Origin: Eisenbergiella sp963559585
Lineage (GTDB): Bacteria > Bacillota > Clostridia > Lachnospirales > Lachnospiraceae
Length of the DNA: 22,066 nt
Reading direction: 5' to 3'
NCBI GenBank assembly: GCA_963559585.1
Contig: CAUWLJ010000062.1
Coordinates: 1 to 22,066 of the forward strand
Shown piece by piece: positions 1-6,339 of this stretch (positions are counted from its first letter, which is position 1; the number at the start of each line of letters is the position of its first letter). The position numbers were made by a program, and so were the translations under genes. The notes under the pieces are model-generated. The model was not told the DNA's origin and did no database searches. It worked only from the letters and a program-made list of their open reading frames with translations.

Positions 1-1
1 G

Positions 2-274
2 CAGGAGACGTTACAGCTTCTCAGTGTAATGTCTAACGACCACAGATTCGAGGACGTGTATAACGAGTGTGTTGATAAAGGAGATATTCGGACTATGTGT
101 GATGTGTTAGATAGAATCGAAGAAAAAGGCCGTGAAGAAGGCCGCAGAGAGGGTACTCTTGATAGTATCAAGAAGCTGGTTAAGAACATGAAGTGTACCG
201 TTAACGAAGCCATGGATGCTTTGGAGATTCCGTTGGAACTGAGGGACTCTTATAAAAAGATGCTGAATATTTAA
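2..274 (+). CDS. Rpn-family nuclease / transposase-like protein, C-terminal part (5' truncated by window edge)
   Basis: The reading frame is open from base 2 to the TAA at 272-274, so the gene begins outside the window and the ATG at 29 is internal. The visible 90 residues begin QETLQLLSVMSNDHRFEDVY and continue with a Glu/Arg/Lys-rich stretch containing EEKGREEGRREG, then a short helical tail (VNEAMDALEIP...). This arrangement is typical of the C-terminus of Rpn/YhgA-like PD-(D/E)XK proteins, annotated as recombination-promoting nucleases or putative transposases; the catalytic domain is not in view. The segment is visibly AT-richer than the genes downstream, which fits an acquired element. 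The family call rests only on the tail, so function cannot be confirmed here. Confidence 0.7.
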   Translation, partial: QETLQLLSVMSNDHRFEDVYNECVDKGDIRTMCDVLDRIEEKGREEGRREGTLDSIKKLVKNMKCTVNEAMDALEIPLELRDSYKKMLNI

Positions 275-330
275 GAAAGGTCTGTATTCAGCAGTGGACT
301 TCTTAAAAAGTTAAATAATATCTTTCAATT

Positions 331-363
331 AAAAGATCTGTGTGAAGCGCAGGTCTTTTATTT
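331..363 (+). terminator. terminator after the Rpn-type gene
   Basis: AAAAGATCTG (331-340) pairs with CAGGTCTTTT (350-359) with one G-U pair around a 9-nt loop, followed by a T-rich stretch. It lies 57 nt after the stop codon. Confidence 0.6.
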
Positions 364-422
364 ATGCTCAAAGCTGAATGGATGTCGAGTACATCCTTTT
401 TGCTTCCCCCCCATATCTACAT

Positions 423-442
423 GGCATTGGTGAGCCAATGCC
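423..442. repeat. short perfect inverted repeat
   Basis: GGCATTGG (423-430) and CCAATGCC (435-442) form a perfect 8-bp hairpin with a TGAG loop. There is no T-tract after it. It sits between the Rpn-type gene and the doubtful ORF at 485, and its role is unknown. Confidence 0.4.
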
Positions 443-484
443 GGAAACTGTATTATTTTATCACAAGGAAGGGGCAGTAAAACT

Positions 485-799
485 ATGAGCAGCATTGAAG
501 CAGCACAGAGGCAGTTCGTCTGTTCCGTATTCAATGGTTCCATGGATTCCTACAGGCCGGGCGTTACCGGGTCTGCCTACAATAACGTGATGGAACTGAA
601 AGGGCCGGTGGAGAAAGCCTATCCTCATATGACAGGGCTGAATGTGAGACGTTCTGGCCAGAATGCAGAAAAGGGGGTTGACAGTGCCAATCCCGTATGC
701 TACATTAAAAACAGTTTGAGGCAAATGAATCATTTTCTAAAAACTGTGATGGGAAGAAGTACGGAGAGGCGGAGCCTACAGAAAGCGGCCGGAGGATGA
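485..799 (+). CDS. doubtful small ORF, possibly a gene remnant
   Basis: This is a 104-codon frame with a plausible ribosome binding site (AAGGAAGGGG, 465-474) about 10 nt before ATG 485. I recognise no family or motif, and see no signal peptide or membrane segment. The last third overlaps the best promoter for tyrS (678-706), and the last 18 codons overlap Stem I of the T-box (746-843), so that part is better explained as RNA leader than as protein. Either the frame is fortuitous, or a genuine short gene has lost its original 3' end and runs into the tyrS control region. Conservation of residues 1-60 in relatives would decide. Confidence 0.25.
   Translation: MSSIEAAQRQFVCSVFNGSMDSYRPGVTGSAYNNVMELKGPVEKAYPHMTGLNVRRSGQNAEKGVDSANPVCYIKNSLRQMNHFLKTVMGRSTERRSLQKAAGG
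678..706 (+). promoter_or_regulatory. sigma-A promoter for the tyrS T-box transcript
   Basis: TTGACA (678-683), a 17-nt spacer and TACATT (701-706). A start near 713 would place the T-box Stem I about 30 nt into the RNA. Confidence 0.65.
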
Positions 800-1088
800 G
801 AGGCGCAGGAAGAAGCTTTCCGGAATACATCCCGGAGTTTCACACCGAAACCGGACGCGAAGCGGCGGGGAGTAGGCTGTGACGGAGTGCGGCCGTTATC
901 CTGCAGGAGTATCGCTGAACCAGGAGGGATGTTTGGAAGAACAGCCGATCCGGACGGACTGCAGCCGTGGAGGAACAGCCGTACTTGATAAGGCAGACGG
1001 CGTGAGCCGTTTGTGAACAAAGGTGGTAACACGGGTTACAGCAACTCGTCCTTTTTTCGCACAGGAGTGCGGAGAGAGGGCTTTTTTT
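740..1088 (+). promoter_or_regulatory. T-box leader (tyrosine) controlling tyrS
   Basis: Stem I spans about 746-843. Its base pairs GTG (746-748) with CAC (841-843) and GGGA (751-754) with TCCC (830-833). The S-turn strands AGTA (758-761) and GAA (823-825) face each other, and the specifier triplet TAC at 826-828, followed by A, is a Tyr codon. Stem III is CAGACGGC/GCCGTTTG (994-1001/1006-1013). The antiterminator is AAAGG (1019-1023), bulge TGGTAAC (1024-1030), ACGGGTT (1031-1037), then AACTCGT (1043-1049) and CCTTT (1050-1054). TGGT in the bulge is complementary to the ACCA end expected of tRNA-Tyr. By family knowledge, uncharged tRNA-Tyr stabilises the antiterminator and permits read-through into tyrS. 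Specifier, discriminator match and downstream gene all agree. Confidence 0.93.
1048..1088 (+). terminator. T-box intrinsic terminator
   Basis: GTCCTTTTTTCGCAC (1048-1062) pairs along all 15 positions, with four G-U pairs, with GTGCGGAGAGAGGGC (1067-1081) around an AGGA loop. Seven T follow (1082-1088). Its 5' arm shares bases 1048-1054 with the antiterminator, so the two structures exclude each other. Confidence 0.9.
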
Positions 1089-1135
1089 ATGCCATCATGA
1101 ATTGTATGCCGGGGCCGGGGACGCTTCGGGAGGAA

Positions 1136-1201
1136 GGCTGTTTGTGCCGGAGCGTTACAAACAGCCCTGATGTTTCCATCGTTTACGCTCCGGAATGGAG
1201 G
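1136..1201 (+). promoter_or_regulatory. pseudoknot leader element, copy A (tyrS)
   Basis: P1 pairs GGCTGTTTGTG (1136-1146) with TACAAACAGCC (1156-1166), 11 bp with one G-U. The loop CCGGAGCGT (1147-1155) is fully complementary to ACGCTCCGG (1185-1193), which ends 3 nt before the tyrS Shine-Dalgarno (1197-1201). The spacer holds a small hairpin, GATG/CATC with a TTTC loop (1169-1180). This is the shortest of four related elements in the window. CTCC (1188-1191) could instead pair with GGAG of the ribosome binding site. It lies between the T-box terminator and the start codon, so tyrS would have transcriptional and possibly translational control in series. Confidence 0.75.
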
Positions 1202-1206
1202 AGAAA

Positions 1207-2430
1207 ATGCAGGTATTTGAAGAATTAAAGGCGCGGGGACTTCTGGCGCAGCTGACGGATGAGGAAGAAATCAGGGAACTGGTGAATGCGGGAAAGGCCA
1301 CCTTCTATATCGGCTTTGACCCCACGGCGGACAGCCTTCATGTGGGGCATTTCATGGCGCTGTGCCTGATGAAAAGGCTGCAGATGGCAGGAAACAAGCC
1401 CATCGCCCTGGTGGGAGGCGGAACGGGTATGATTGGGGATCCTTCGGGAAGAACCGATATGCGCTCCATGATGACCAGGGAGACCATTGACCACAACTGT
1501 GAGTGCTTCAGAAAGCAGATGGAAAAATTCATCGACTTTTCAGATGGAAAGGCCATCATGGTCAACAATGCGGACTGGCTGCTGAAGCTGAACTATGTGG
1601 AGCTTCTGCGGGATGTGGGAGCCTGCTTCTCCGTCAACAACATGCTGAGGGCCGAGTGCTACAAGCAGCGCATGGAGAAGGGATTAAGCTTCCTGGAGTT
1701 CAACTACATGATCATGCAGAGCTACGACTTCCTGATGCTGTACCAGAAATACGGCTGCAACATGCAGTTCGGCGGCGATGATCAGTGGAGCAACATGCTG
1801 GGAGGTACGGAGCTGATCCGCAGAAAGCTGGGCAGGAACGCTTACGCCATGACCATCACTCTGCTCTTAAATTCCGAGGGCAAGAAGATGGGCAAGACCC
1901 AGAAGGGGGCCGTGTGGCTGGATCCCAACAAGACATCACCTTTTGAATTTTACCAGTACTGGAGGAACGTGGCGGACGCGGACGTGCTCAAATGCCTGCG
2001 CATGCTCACCTTCCTGCCTCTGGAGCAGATCAACGAGATGGATCGGTGGGAGGGAAGCCAGTTAAATACTGCCAAGGAGATTCTGGCCTTTGAGCTGACC
2101 AAGATGATCCACGGCGAGGAGGAGGCTGTGAAGTCTCAGGAGAGTGCTCGGGCGCTTTTTACCGGAGGAAATGCGGAGCAGATGCCTGCAGCCGTACTGA
2201 CGGAGGCTGATCTGAAGGACGGCAGTATTGATATTCTGGATCTGCTGGTGAAATCCGGTCTGGTTTCTTCCAGATCAGAAGGACGCCGTGCCGTGGAGCA
2301 GGGCGGAGTGTCTGTGGATGGGGAGAAGGTGGCCGATATCAGGACGCTGTTTGCCGGTGAGGATTTTGCCGGGGACGGAAAGGTGCTGAAGCGCGGGAAG
2401 AAAAACTTTAAGCGTGTTGTGATGGAGTGA
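1207..2430 (+). CDS. tyrS: tyrosyl-tRNA synthetase
   Basis: Class I aminoacyl-tRNA synthetase that charges tRNA-Tyr with tyrosine in the cytosol. At 407 residues it has normal bacterial TyrS length. The HIGH-type signature is HVGH at 45-48, preceded by the GFDPTADSL stretch. GGDDQWSN near 189-196 is the tyrosine-binding block, and the KMSKS-type loop is KMGKT at 227-231. The C-terminal part from about residue 340 looks like the S4 RNA-binding domain. I chose ATG 1207 because GGAGG (1197-1201) sits 5 nt upstream and MQVFEELKARG is the usual N-terminus. The in-frame ATG at 1195 lies inside the pseudoknot-element consensus and has no Shine-Dalgarno. It is a single-gene unit controlled by the Tyr T-box and closed by a terminator. 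Confidence 0.97.
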   Translation: MQVFEELKARGLLAQLTDEEEIRELVNAGKATFYIGFDPTADSLHVGHFMALCLMKRLQMAGNKPIALVGGGTGMIGDPSGRTDMRSMMTRETIDHNCECFRKQMEKFIDFSDGKAIMVNNADWLLKLNYVELLRDVGACFSVNNMLRAECYKQRMEKGLSFLEFNYMIMQSYDFLMLYQKYGCNMQFGGDDQWSNMLGGTELIRRKLGRNAYAMTITLLLNSEGKKMGKTQKGAVWLDPNKTSPFEFYQYWRNVADADVLKCLRMLTFLPLEQINEMDRWEGSQLNTAKEILAFELTKMIHGEEEAVKSQESARALFTGGNAEQMPAAVLTEADLKDGSIDILDLLVKSGLVSSRSEGRRAVEQGGVSVDGEKVADIRTLFAGEDFAGDGKVLKRGKKNFKRVVME

Positions 2431-2466
2431 CCAAGGGAGCGGATCACTGAATAAAGGAAGCTTTGA

Positions 2467-2527
2467 AAAGAACCTTATCGGTTTTCAGGGAGAAACTGGA
2501 AATTGGTGAGGTTCTTTGATTTTATCG
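2467..2527 (+). terminator. strong terminator after tyrS
   Basis: A 21-position hairpin: 2467-2487 pairs with 2497-2517 at every position when G-U pairs are allowed, with a 9-nt loop (2488-2496). A T-rich tail follows (GATTTTATC). Confidence 0.85.
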
Positions 2528-2544
2528 TTCATGATACCACTGGT

Positions 2545-2571
2545 ATATCCCTCCCCCTATCCGCATATATT
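2545..2571 (+). promoter_or_regulatory. candidate sigma-E promoter of spoIVA
   Basis: ATA (2545-2547), 16 nt, then CATATATT (2564-2571). This resembles the sporulation sigma-E pattern (ATA, 16-18 nt, cATAcanT). spoIVA is a known mother-cell sigma-E gene in Bacillus, which supports but does not prove the assignment. Confidence 0.5.
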
Positions 2572-2605
2572 GAAACAGCAACAGGCAGCGGAAGGGGTTT
2601 GGTAT

Positions 2606-4087
2606 ATGGAAACAGCGCATACACAGAATTTATACAGAGACATCCGGCAGAGAACAGGCGGTGAAATTTATATCGGCGTGGTGGGGCCGGTACGGACAGG
2701 GAAGTCCACCTTTATCAAAAGATTCATGGATCTTCTGGTGCTTCCCTACATGACCGATGAGGCGGACAGGATCCGGGCGCAGGATGAGCTGCCCCAAAGC
2801 TCCGGCGGCAAAACGATCACTACCACAGAGCCCAAGTTCATCCCGAAGGAGGCGGCTGAGCTGACCCTGAACGGGGATATTAATGTGAAGGTGCGCCTGG
2901 TGGACTGCGTGGGCTTCATGGTGGACGGCGCGGCCGGACACATGGAGGACGACGAGGAACGGCTGGTGAAAACGCCCTGGTACGATTATGAGATCCCTTT
3001 TACCCAGGCGGCGGAAATTGGGACCAAGAAGGTGATCGGGGATCATTCCACCATAGGTATCGTGGTAACCACGGACGGCAGCATCGGGGAGCTGAAAAGG
3101 GAGAACTACCTGACTCCGGAGGAAAAGACGATCCTGGAGCTGAAAAAAATGCACAAGCCCTTCCTGGTGCTGGTAAACTCTGTGCGGCCTTACGGTGAGG
3201 AGGCCATGAAAACAGCGGAGGCCATTGAGGAAAAATACCATGTGGCAGCTCTCCCCGTGAACTGCGAACAGCTGAAGCGGGAGGACATCAACCAGATCAT
3301 GGAGCGGGTGCTTTATGAATTTCCCGTGACCATGATCGAATTCTATACGCCGAAATGGGTGGAAATGCTGCCAAATACCCACAGCCTGAAGGCCGACCTG
3401 ATCCAGAAGATCCGTGCCATGATGGCCGGTATCGACACGATCCGGGATGTGGCCGGAAAAACGATTGCTCTGGACAGCGGGTACGTGAAGCGCTGTATCG
3501 TCGAAAATGTGAACATGGCGGACGGCAGCATCCGGGTGGTTCTGGACGTGGATGACAAATATTATTATGAAATGCTCAGCGACCTGATCGGGGAAAGCGT
3601 GTCCGGCCAGTACCAGCTCATTTCAGTATTAAAGGAAATGTCCAGAATGCGCCGGGAATACACGAAGGTGCTCCATGCCATGGAATCGGTGCGGCTGAAG
3701 GGGTACGGTGTGGTGACGCCTGACCGGGCGGAAATCCGTCTGGATAAGCCGGAGGTGATCCGGCACGGCAACAAGTTCGGCGTGAAGATCAGGGCGGAAA
3801 GCCCCTCCATCCATCTGATCCGGGCAAACGTGATCACGGAGATTGCTCCCATAGTGGGAACCCAGGAGCAGGCGGAGGATCTGATCAGCTACATCGACGA
3901 TGCCAGAAAGGATGAGGAGGGTATCTGGGAGACGAACATCTTCGGCAAGACGGTGGAGCAGCTGGTGAACGACGGGATTACCGGCAAGATTTCCATGATC
4001 GGCGATGAAAGCCAGGTAAAGCTGCAGGAAACGATGCAGAAGATCGTCAACGACAGCAATGGCGGTATGGTGTGTATTATTATCTGA
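2606..4087 (+). CDS. spoIVA: stage IV sporulation protein A (spore coat morphogenetic ATPase)
   Basis: SpoIVA is made in the mother cell. By family knowledge it hydrolyses ATP to polymerise on the outer forespore surface and anchors the coat. The P-loop is GPVRTGKS at 27-34, within the very conserved context GEIYIGVVGPVRTGKSTF. The C-terminus ends GGMVCIII, like the hydrophobic tail of known SpoIVA proteins that docks at the forespore membrane. Length is 493 residues, near the usual 492. I chose ATG 2606 because GGAAGGGG (2590-2597) lies 8 nt upstream and METAHTQNLYRDI aligns with the normal N-terminus; the longer frame from 2516 adds 30 residues that overlap the tyrS terminator and the promoter. 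It is monocistronic, with terminators on both sides. Confidence 0.97.
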   Translation: METAHTQNLYRDIRQRTGGEIYIGVVGPVRTGKSTFIKRFMDLLVLPYMTDEADRIRAQDELPQSSGGKTITTTEPKFIPKEAAELTLNGDINVKVRLVDCVGFMVDGAAGHMEDDEERLVKTPWYDYEIPFTQAAEIGTKKVIGDHSTIGIVVTTDGSIGELKRENYLTPEEKTILELKKMHKPFLVLVNSVRPYGEEAMKTAEAIEEKYHVAALPVNCEQLKREDINQIMERVLYEFPVTMIEFYTPKWVEMLPNTHSLKADLIQKIRAMMAGIDTIRDVAGKTIALDSGYVKRCIVENVNMADGSIRVVLDVDDKYYYEMLSDLIGESVSGQYQLISVLKEMSRMRREYTKVLHAMESVRLKGYGVVTPDRAEIRLDKPEVIRHGNKFGVKIRAESPSIHLIRANVITEIAPIVGTQEQAEDLISYIDDARKDEEGIWETNIFGKTVEQLVNDGITGKISMIGDESQVKLQETMQKIVNDSNGGMVCIII

Positions 4088-4107
4088 AAAAAATCTGTAT
4101 TTACGAT

Positions 4108-4155
4108 GCAAAAGCGCCCGGACGGCTGTGTGAAATGGCTGTACGGGCGCTTTGC
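4108..4155 (+). terminator. hairpin terminator after spoIVA
   Basis: AAAGCGCCCG (4111-4120) pairs perfectly with CGGGCGCTTT (4144-4153) 23 nt after the stop, with a further GC pair outside a bulged A. The T-tract is short and interrupted, so efficiency is uncertain. Confidence 0.65.
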
Positions 4156-4339
4156 TTCCTGTCATTTTGGCGGACTGTGAAAACCCGGCCTTTCCAGACA
4201 AAACCTGCCGTAAGCCGTAAAAAGTGCCGGAAAATCCGTTTGTTATAAAAAAATGTTGTAAAGCCCGCATAGATTGGGTAATGTGTATATATACAGAATA
4301 ATGAGAGGGCTTGTACAGCTTTTTTGACAGGAGGCAGGG

Positions 4340-5311
4340 ATGAAAAACAAAAGAAAAAATCCATGGACTGTGGCAGGGGCTGCTGTGGCTGTTTTGGCGT
4401 TCGGTATTTTGATACTGAGTGTTTTGGGGAGAATGGAAGAATCTGACGGCAATACGTATCCGGAACCGTCTGCAGACGAGGCTGCCGGAGAAAGGGAAGA
4501 AGGGACGCAGGTCACAGAGCCTGCTCCCGGAACAGAGCAGGGCGCGATAGAAGAAGAGACAGAAGAAGGAGCAGAGGACGGAGATGAGATTCTGCGCCGT
4601 TTTTCATCCATGGAGTGGGACAGGCTGGAACCGGCCAGGATCGGGCAGGATGAGGACTGGCAGACCAGGGTGGTTTTTCTGGCAGAACTTCAGGAGGAGG
4701 AGATCATTATGTACGGCTACAATGATGAGGAGTTTTCCAACCGTGGTGTGGCCATAGATTTTAAAGGCAATGTGAGCTTCTTTGACTGGATCTACATGAC
4801 ATCCCGGCTGGATCCGCCCAGACTGTACTGGCAGGAGAAGGGAGCCTTGCTCCAGGCGGCCATGGAGGTGGGAGCCGGAAGCGGGTATGCCGTGCAGGAG
4901 CTTCATGTGCTGCAGGCCTATGAGACGGGCCATCTGGAACCTTATTCCTTTGACGGTGACACTTATGTACCTCTTTTAAAAGAAAGAATCGGTTTCCGCT
5001 GGGAGCCGGAGACACAGACACTGGTTCTCTTTGATACTGTACACCCTGAGGAAGCTCTGGCCAGCGCAGAGCTTGGCTGGCTGGAGCCGGAGCGGATCGA
5101 TGGGCTGAGCCTGGGGGAGAGCATCCGTTTTGAACTGGGGGAGGAGATCTGGCTGGAATGTACGCCCGGTTTTCTGGCTGATGGGATGCCCATGCCTCAG
5201 TTTGACGGAATGCCCCGGCTTCGGGCGCAGGTACTGGTAACGCCTGAAGCGGAGAACGGCCAGGAGCGGTTGGGATTTTCCCTGGGGCAGATCAGGGCAG
5301 AACAGGACTGA
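4340..5311 (+). CDS. membrane-anchored extracytoplasmic protein of unknown function
   Basis: I do not recognise the family. The 323-residue protein starts MKNKRKN, followed by one hydrophobic segment at about residues 11-30, which reads as an uncleaved signal anchor (no lipobox). An acidic, Pro/Thr-containing linker (about 33-85, rich in E and D) follows, then a globular domain of about 230 residues rich in Trp, Tyr and acidic residues. I see no Cys pairs or catalytic signature. AGGAGG lies just before ATG 4340. The gene stands alone between spoIVA and the salvage cluster, with terminator-like hairpins on both sides. The neighbourhood gives no firm clue; a sporulation or envelope role would be guesswork. 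I could not assign its promoter with confidence. Confidence 0.8.
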   Translation: MKNKRKNPWTVAGAAVAVLAFGILILSVLGRMEESDGNTYPEPSADEAAGEREEGTQVTEPAPGTEQGAIEEETEEGAEDGDEILRRFSSMEWDRLEPARIGQDEDWQTRVVFLAELQEEEIIMYGYNDEEFSNRGVAIDFKGNVSFFDWIYMTSRLDPPRLYWQEKGALLQAAMEVGAGSGYAVQELHVLQAYETGHLEPYSFDGDTYVPLLKERIGFRWEPETQTLVLFDTVHPEEALASAELGWLEPERIDGLSLGESIRFELGEEIWLECTPGFLADGMPMPQFDGMPRLRAQVLVTPEAENGQERLGFSLGQIRAEQD

Positions 5312-5325
5312 AGGGCCGGCTTCTT

Positions 5326-5353
5326 ATGACTTTTTGCCGGGAGTCATTTTTTT
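5326..5353 (+). terminator. terminator after the unknown anchored protein
   Basis: ATGACT (5326-5331) pairs with AGTCAT (5342-5347), running straight into seven T (5347-5353). The stem is short but the T-tract is good. Confidence 0.55.
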
Positions 5354-5355
5354 CC

Positions 5356-5384
5356 TTCCAATCCCCATTCTGCCATGTTAAAAT
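5356..5384 (+). promoter_or_regulatory. promoter of the nucleoside salvage cluster
   Basis: Extended -10: TG (5376-5377), one base, then TAAAAT (5379-5384). A weak -35, TTCCAA (5356-5361), lies at 17-nt spacing. A start near 5391 gives a leader of about 40 nt. Confidence 0.5.
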
Positions 5385-5432
5385 AGAAGCGTCTGTGAAT
5401 TAGAAAAAGCAGGAAAGGCAGGAAGTAACGGT

Positions 5433-6278
5433 ATGAATCCAGTATACGACAAATTAATGAGATGCTATGAGAGTGTCCGGCGCAGGATTGATTTTCATCC
5501 GGAGGCAGCCATCGTGCTGGGCTCTGGCCTGGGCGACTATGCCGATCATATCCGGGTGGAGGCGGAGCTTGATTACCATGATATTGAGGGCTTCCCGGTG
5601 TCCACCGTGCCCGGACATGCAGGGAAATTTATTTTCGGCTGGGTAGGACAGGTGCCTGTGGTGTGCATGAAGGGCAGGGTGCATTATTATGAGGGGTATC
5701 CCATTTCCGATGTAGTGCTGCCCGTCCGGTTGATGAAGCTGATGGGGGCAAAGTTTTTGTTCCTCACCAATGCTTCCGGCGGGATCAACCCCTCTTTTCA
5801 CGCAGGGGATTTCATGCTCCTGCGCGATCATGTATCCCTCTGGGCTCCCAACCCGCTGATCGGGGCGAATCTGGACGAGCTGGGGGTGCGTTTCCCGGAT
5901 ATGACCCATGTGTATGACGAAGGGCTGAACGATCTGATCCGTCAGGCAGCGGCTGAGAACGGCATCCGTCTGCAGGAGGGCGTTTATGCTCAGCTTACCG
6001 GGCCTTCCTTTGAATCCCCGGCGGAGATCCGGCTCCTGCATCGGCTGGGAGTGGACGCGGTGGGAATGTCCACCGTGGTGGAGGCGATCGCAGCCAACCA
6101 CATGGGCATGAGGATCTGCTGTATCTCCTGCGTGTGCAACCTGGCAGCGGGAATGACCGACAATCCGCTGACCCATGAGGAGGTGCAGGAGGCTGCCAAT
6201 GCGGCTGCCCCTCTGTTCAAGACTCTGGTGACGGAGTCGGTGAAGAAATTCGGAGAGTGGAAGGATGGACGGCCATGA
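5433..6278 (+). CDS. punA: purine-nucleoside phosphorylase (trimeric PunA type)
   Basis: Phosphorolysis of inosine or guanosine to free base and ribose-1-phosphate in the cytosol. At 281 residues it matches the trimeric class I family rather than the shorter hexameric DeoD. Visible signatures are GSGLGDYAD (phosphate loop), VPGHAGKF, the KGRVHYYEGY block, TNASGGIN, TGPSFESPAEIR with the purine-pocket Glu, VGMSTVVEAIAA and CNLAAGM with the base-contacting Asn. ATG 5433 has AGGAAG (5420-5425) 7 nt upstream. It is the first gene of a salvage group followed 61 nt later by the deaminase fusion. Substrate preference for Ino/Guo over Ado is family knowledge, not read from this sequence. Confidence 0.93.
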   Translation: MNPVYDKLMRCYESVRRRIDFHPEAAIVLGSGLGDYADHIRVEAELDYHDIEGFPVSTVPGHAGKFIFGWVGQVPVVCMKGRVHYYEGYPISDVVLPVRLMKLMGAKFLFLTNASGGINPSFHAGDFMLLRDHVSLWAPNPLIGANLDELGVRFPDMTHVYDEGLNDLIRQAAAENGIRLQEGVYAQLTGPSFESPAEIRLLHRLGVDAVGMSTVVEAIAANHMGMRICCISCVCNLAAGMTDNPLTHEEVQEAANAAAPLFKTLVTESVKKFGEWKDGRP

Positions 6279-6339
6279 GAACCGCCCAGGGTCCGGCTGA
6301 CAGAAAGAAAAACGATTTATGGAAGGGATGGAGACTGGT

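Noticed and set aside
2516..2605. Longer N-terminus for spoIVA
   Set aside because: It would add 30 residues unlike any SpoIVA and overlaps the tyrS terminator and candidate sigma-E promoter; no ribosome binding site precedes it.
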